Assembly (NCBI GenBank): GCA_025450405.1
Contig: JANWHL010000007.1
Span: 1-9,319, forward strand
Direction: 5' to 3'
Source: Ktedonobacterales bacterium
GTDB taxonomy: Bacteria; Chloroflexota; Ktedonobacteria; Ktedonobacterales; JADMIN01
DNA length: 9,319 nucleotides
Shown here piece by piece: positions 6,605-9,319 of the stretch (positions within the stretch are counted from its first letter, which is position 1; each line of letters starts with the position of its first letter). Both the position numbers and the translations under genes were made by a program. Below the pieces are notes generated by a model, which saw nothing but the letters and a program-made list of their open reading frames with translations, ran no database searches and was not told where the DNA came from.

Positions 6605-6633
6605 CAGCCGGAGAGACCTGTCTCGCTGGCTGA
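6604..6633. promoter_or_regulatory. 30-bp interrupted dyad at the predicted glpK transcription start (operator or leader hairpin)
   Basis: TCAGCCGG (6604-6611) faces CTGGCTGA (6626-6633), and inside them GAGAC (6613-6617) faces GTCTC (6620-6624) across a CT centre. As DNA, 12 of 14 arm positions are symmetric. As RNA, the outer arms give 8 pairs including one G-U, and the inner arms give 4 pairs around a CCTG loop. The left end touches the candidate -10 element. This position suits a repressor operator controlling glycerol kinase, though a 5' UTR hairpin is equally compatible. The regulator is not in the window. Confidence 0.5.
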
Positions 6634-6675
6634 TATCGGTAGGGAGTCAACCGGCACGCGGAGGGGAGATCGGCC

Positions 6676-8181
6676 ATGGCACGCTACATCCTGGCGCTGG
6701 ACCAGGGGACCACCAGCTCACGCGCGATCGTGTTCGACGCCGCCGGGCGCATCGTCTCGCTGGCGCAGCAGGAGTTTCCCCAGATCTACCCCAGCCCCGG
6801 CCTGGTGGAGCACGACCCGGAGGCCATCTGGGCCACGCAGACCCGCACCGCGCGCGACGCGTTGGTGCGCGCGGGCGCTGGGCCGAACGACGTGGCGGGA
6901 ATCGGCATCACCAATCAACGCGAGACCACCATCGTCTGGGAGCGCGACACCGGCCGGCCGATCCACAACGCCATCGTCTGGCAGAGCCGCCTGACCGTCC
7001 CAATCTGCGAGGAGCTGACCCGGCGCGGCCTCGCCGACACCATCCGCGCCAAAACCGGCCTGGTCGTAGACGCCTACTTCTCCGGCACCAAGGTCAAGTG
7101 GCTGCTCGACAACATCCCCGACGCCCGCGAGCGCGCCACGCGGGGCGAGCTGCTCTTCGGAACCGTGGACACCTTCCTCCTTTGGCGCCTCTCTGGCGGC
7201 AGTGTCCACGCGACAGATTACTCCAACGCGTCGCGCACGCTCATGTTCAACATCCATACCCTGGATTGGGACGACGACCTGCTGCGCGAGCTGGACGTGC
7301 CCCGCGCCATGCTGCCCAAGGTCCTGCCGTCGAGCCACGTCTACGGACGGACCGACCCGCGCGTCTTCGGCGCGGCCATCCCGCTGGCGGGCGACGCGGG
7401 CGACCAGCAGGCCGCCACATTCGGCCAGGCGTGCTTCGAACCGGGCGAGGCCAAGAACACCTACGGCACTGGCTGCTTCATGCTGCTGAACACCGGCGGC
7501 GAGGCGCGCGCGTCGGCGCATGGCCTGCTCACCACCATCGGGTGGGGGCTGGGCCATCCCGACCGGCCCACGATCACCTACGCGCTGGAGGGCAGCGTCT
7601 TCATCGCCGGGGCCGCCGTCCAGTGGCTCCGCGACGGCCTCGGCCTTATCCGCTCCAGCGAGGAGGTGGAGACGCTCGCCGGCCAGGTGCCCGACGCTGG
7701 CGGCGTCTACGTCGTCCCCGCATTCGTGGGGCTCGGCGCGCCTTACTGGGACGGCCGCGCGCGCGGCGCCATCCTCGGCCTCACCCGCGGCTCGACGGCG
7801 GCCCACATCGCCCGCGCCGTGCTGGAAAGCATGGCCTATCAGACCCGCGACGTGCTGGAGGCGATGCACGCCGACTCCGACATCGCGCTGCGCGAGCTGC
7901 GTGTGGATGGCGGCGCCTCGGCGGACGACCTGCTGATGCGTTTCCAGGCCGACGTGCTGGGCGTGCCCGTGGTCCGCCCCGTGGTGCGCGAGACCACCGC
8001 GCTGGGCGCCGCTTATCTCGCGGGCCTTGCCACCGGCTTCTGGCACGATCAGGCCGAGCTGGCCGCGCATTGGAAGGCCGACCGCACCGTCCCGCCCACG
8101 ATGGCGGCCGACCAGCGCGCCATGCTTTACCGCGGCTGGCAAAAAGCGGTGGAGCGCTCCCGCGACTGGGAGGAATCATGA
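6676..8181 (+). CDS. glpK: Glycerol kinase
   Basis: GlpK phosphorylates glycerol with ATP to sn-glycerol 3-phosphate, the entry step of glycerol use, in the cytoplasm. The 501-aa product is full length for the FGGY sugar-kinase family and very close to E. coli GlpK in pattern. Visible motifs are LALDQGTTSSRAIVFD (6-21), GITNQRETTIVWE (77-89) with Arg82-Glu83 of the glycerol site, TGLVVDAYFSGTKVKW (127-142), HATDYSNASRTLMFNIHTLD (178-197), AGDAGDQQAA (238-247) with Asp243 as predicted general base, NTYGTGCFMLLNTG (261-274), GLGAPYWD (352-359) and the nucleotide-site RVDGGAS (409-415). The glycine-rich GGKGGTR loop that binds fructose-1,6-bisphosphate in the E. coli enzyme is replaced by RTDPRVFGAA (225-234). 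GGAGGGGAG ends 6 nt before the ATG. No glpF or glpD is adjacent; the gene overlaps a HicB-like gene by 4 nt. Confidence 0.98.
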   Translation: MARYILALDQGTTSSRAIVFDAAGRIVSLAQQEFPQIYPSPGLVEHDPEAIWATQTRTARDALVRAGAGPNDVAGIGITNQRETTIVWERDTGRPIHNAIVWQSRLTVPICEELTRRGLADTIRAKTGLVVDAYFSGTKVKWLLDNIPDARERATRGELLFGTVDTFLLWRLSGGSVHATDYSNASRTLMFNIHTLDWDDDLLRELDVPRAMLPKVLPSSHVYGRTDPRVFGAAIPLAGDAGDQQAATFGQACFEPGEAKNTYGTGCFMLLNTGGEARASAHGLLTTIGWGLGHPDRPTITYALEGSVFIAGAAVQWLRDGLGLIRSSEEVETLAGQVPDAGGVYVVPAFVGLGAPYWDGRARGAILGLTRGSTAAHIARAVLESMAYQTRDVLEAMHADSDIALRELRVDGGASADDLLMRFQADVLGVPVVRPVVRETTALGAAYLAGLATGFWHDQAELAAHWKADRTVPPTMAADQRAMLYRGWQKAVERSRDWEES

Positions 8182-8411
8182 CTTGCCATTATGCCATCTT
8201 GATTGAGTGGTCCGATGAAGATCAGACCTATGTGGTGAAGCTCCCGGAATGGGCGGAGCGCGTGTACCAACCGGTGACGGATGGGGCGACCTACGAGGAG
8301 GCGGCGCGCAAGGGCGCAGCCGCGCTCGCGACGCTCGGCGAGCAGGCCGGACAGCATGGCGAACCGCTGCCGGAACCTCGTGTCCATGCGCCGGCTGGCA
8401 CTGGGGCGTGA
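8178..8411 (+). CDS. Solitary HicB-like small protein
   Basis: The 77-aa product resembles the HicB/UPF0150 N-terminal fold: HYAILIEWSDEDQTYVVKLP near the start, then TDGATYEEAARKGAAALATL and a closing GEPLPEPR. In type II toxin-antitoxin pairs HicB proteins neutralise the HicA mRNA interferase, but no HicA-like frame (about 60-80 aa, double-stranded RNA-binding fold) is adjacent, and no C-terminal DNA-binding domain is present. Such solitary HicB-like proteins are common and of unknown role. Its ATG overlaps the glpK stop as ATGA, and GGAGGA at 8168-8173 within glpK provides a binding site, so it is translated from the glpK transcript. The first 60 or so bases are clearly less GC-rich than glpK, which may reflect later acquisition. 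Confidence 0.85.
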   Translation: MTCHYAILIEWSDEDQTYVVKLPEWAERVYQPVTDGATYEEAARKGAAALATLGEQAGQHGEPLPEPRVHAPAGTGA

Positions 8412-8417
8412 TGGTGC

Positions 8418-8822
8418 CTACGCCCCCGCCAGCGATTCCAGGTACGCGAGCACCGGCGCCGCCTCCTCGCCGCCCGCCTTCGCGTGCGCCAGCAGCGGGA
8501 TGCCGTGGGGGCCGGGGGTGTGGAGTGCGGCGGGGTAGGCGGTGAGCGCCGCGCGGACGATCTCCAACTGGCCGAGCATCGTGGCCGCGAAGAGATCGAG
8601 CCGCGCGCCGTGATCGAGCAGATAGGTGGCGATGTCGCGCCGGCCCATGTGCGCCGCGGCGCCGAGCCCCGTCTCCCAGTCGCCGCCGCCCCAATCCCAG
8701 CACGCGTTGGCCAGCCGCGGCTGCTCGGCGAGCAGCTCCTTCACGCGGTCGAGGTCGGTGTGTGCGCGGGCGACGAATTCGCGCGCCAGCCCGGGATCGA
8801 GCGCTTCGGGGTTGTCAGCCAT
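8418..8822 (-). CDS. Small ankyrin-repeat protein
   Basis: The 134-aa product contains about three ankyrin-like helix pairs, modules for protein-protein contact. The first, poorly conserved, covers about 14-40 (ARAHTDLDRVKELLAEQPRL). The second is the clearest, at about 50-77 (ETGLGAAAHMGRRDIATYLL then DHGARLD). The third covers about 78-104 (LFAATMLGQLEIVRAALTAY). The C-terminal capping part includes PHGIPLLAHAKAGG. No signal peptide or membrane segment is seen. The frame is open to 8849, but the ATG at 8822-8820 has AAAGGAG 6 nt upstream (plus 8829-8835), which decides the start. The gene converges on the HicB-like gene with 6 nt between stop codons and no terminator hairpin between them. 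Its leader consists of 16-bp tandem repeats. Its partner is unknown. Confidence 0.85.
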   Translation of the reverse strand: MADNPEALDPGLAREFVARAHTDLDRVKELLAEQPRLANACWDWGGGDWETGLGAAAHMGRRDIATYLLDHGARLDLFAATMLGQLEIVRAALTAYPAALHTPGPHGIPLLAHAKAGGEEAAPVLAYLESLAGA

Positions 8823-8834
8823 GGCAAGCTCCTT

Positions 8835-8898
8835 TAACATGGTGGGCAACTAACATGGTGGGCAACTAACATGGTGGGCAACTAACATGGTGGGCAAG
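8835..8898. repeat. Four tandem 16-bp repeats in the leader of the ankyrin-repeat gene
   Basis: The unit TAACATGGTGGGCAAC is present at 8835-8850, 8851-8866 and 8867-8882 exactly and at 8883-8898 with one change in the last base. The first copy overlaps the outer end of the ankyrin gene's Shine-Dalgarno site. The unit is not a multiple of three and lies outside any supported gene. There are no spacers, so it is not a CRISPR array. On the minus strand each copy reads GTTGCCCACCATGTTA, containing an ATG and TTG/TGTTA elements faintly like promoter hexamers. Confidence 0.95.
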
Positions 8899-8921
8899 GC
8901 GGCATCCACGCCGCACCCACC
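8889..8921. other. Hairpin joining the last 16-bp repeat to adjacent unique sequence
   Basis: GGTGGG (8889-8894, inside repeat copy 4) pairs with CCCACC (8916-8921), and inside it GCGGC (8899-8903) pairs with GCCGC (8910-8914) around a 6-nt loop. No T run follows on either strand. The remaining sequence from 8922 to 9046 between the divergent genes shows no gene and no convincing promoter. Confidence 0.4.
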
Positions 8922-9046
8922 GTACCATTCGCCACCGGCGCCGATCAACCGCCATCCAGGCTACGCGCGGCGGGACCTTTGGCGCATCGGCAACCAAGAG
9001 CAGAGCACTCGGCCATGCGGACACGTTACAACCACCGACACCGGTG

Positions 9047-9319
9047 ATGAGATCCCGTGGCGTCCCCGAGGAAGCGAGGCCGGCTTTGGCACTGGTCCGC
9101 GAGCGCCGGCGTGCCCGGCCGGACGCCGTCGCCAGCGCACCCGCGGCGCTCGACCGCCTGGGCGTGCTGCCCGAGCGGGCTGTTATCGCCATCGCCACCG
9201 CGGCGTACTTCCTCGCCAATGACCTGATCCGCGGACGTGCCCACATGGCGATCCTCTCCGGACGCGACATCCTCGCCTTCGAGCAAACGTACCACCTCGC
9301 CCCCGAGCAAGCGCTCCAC
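9047..9319 (+). CDS. Unidentified protein, N-terminal part (runs off the right edge)
   Basis: An open frame of 91 codons runs from the ATG at 9047 to the window end without a stop. It is favoured over the overlapping minus-strand frame because its third codon positions are strongly GC-rich and it gives a normal-looking protein: a basic first part (MRSRGVPEEARPALALVRER), then a hydrophobic helix-like stretch RAVIAIATAAYFLANDLIRG and ILSGRDILAFEQTYHLAPEQ near the edge. I recognise no family. No Shine-Dalgarno site precedes the ATG. A 10-codon frame (9015-9047) ends in TGATG, overlapping this start, so it may be read by coupling or from a leaderless transcript; GTG at 9044 is an alternative start. 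Confidence 0.5.
   Translation, partial: MRSRGVPEEARPALALVRERRRARPDAVASAPAALDRLGVLPERAVIAIATAAYFLANDLIRGRAHMAILSGRDILAFEQTYHLAPEQALH

Noticed and set aside
6718..8142. Minus-strand 474-aa open frame across glpK
   Set aside because: It is antisense to an unambiguous glycerol kinase and resembles no family; long antisense frames are expected at high GC.
6210..8411. Plus-strand 733-aa open frame spanning the divergent region, glpK and hicB
   Set aside because: It is out of frame with glpK for most of its length and gives an Arg/Pro/Gly-rich translation. Only its last 77 residues, in the frame of the HicB-like gene, are real.
8178..8411. HicAB toxin-antitoxin module
   Set aside because: No HicA-like frame was found on either side; only the HicB-like protein is present.
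8835..8898. CRISPR array
   Set aside because: The 16-bp units are directly adjacent without spacers, and no cas genes are near.
9026..9319. Minus-strand open frame at the right edge
   Set aside because: It overlaps the plus-strand frame from 9047, which has better third-position GC and a more protein-like translation; the Gly/Asp/Arg-rich minus-strand product looks like a shadow.

Overview
The window is GC-rich, probably about 70% G+C. It carries bacterial housekeeping genes with good Shine-Dalgarno sites and two sigma70-type promoters on the minus strand. It looks like a chromosomal segment of a high-GC bacterium. Gene content and order would fit Chloroflexota (a Thermomicrobia or Sphaerobacter-like lineage), but this is an impression from protein style and no gene here proves the phylum.

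Left part (1-1950), read on the minus strand: a promoter at 1817-1846, a roughly 315-nt leader with two strong hairpins, rpmI (L35), rplT (L20), and a SpoU/TrmH-family RNA methyltransferase that runs off the left edge. This is the usual translation cluster, but infC, which normally precedes rpmI, is absent. The structured leader sits directly in front of rpmI and is a candidate site of autogenous control by L20. In many bacteria pheS-pheT follow such a methyltransferase, so they may lie beyond the left edge.

Middle part (1952-6421), also minus strand: a plant-type isoaspartyl peptidase/asparaginase (Ntn hydrolase), a 312-aa single-pass membrane protein with an Ala-rich helical tail, and a 733-aa six-pass membrane protein with a HAMP-like segment but no recognisable output domain. 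Between the peptidase and the 312-aa protein lies a plus-strand fragment (about 2929-3074). It encodes the C-terminal end of an RclA/MerA-like pyridine nucleotide-disulfide oxidoreductase and marks an old rearrangement junction.

Right part (6486-9319): a divergent intergenic region holds a good minus-strand promoter for the six-pass protein and a weaker plus-strand promoter for glpK, whose predicted start lies in a 30-bp interrupted dyad. Glycerol kinase (glpK) is followed, with a 4-nt ATGA overlap, by a solitary HicB-like protein. A small ankyrin-repeat protein converges on this pair with a 6-nt gap. Its Shine-Dalgarno site abuts four tandem 16-bp repeats. The last 270 bases hold the start of an unidentified plus-strand gene cut by the window end.

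I saw no complete mobile element, CRISPR array, tRNA or rRNA. The points most worth a second look are the oxidoreductase remnant, the infC-less structured leader, the glpK dyad, the glpK-hicB coupling and the 16-bp repeats.
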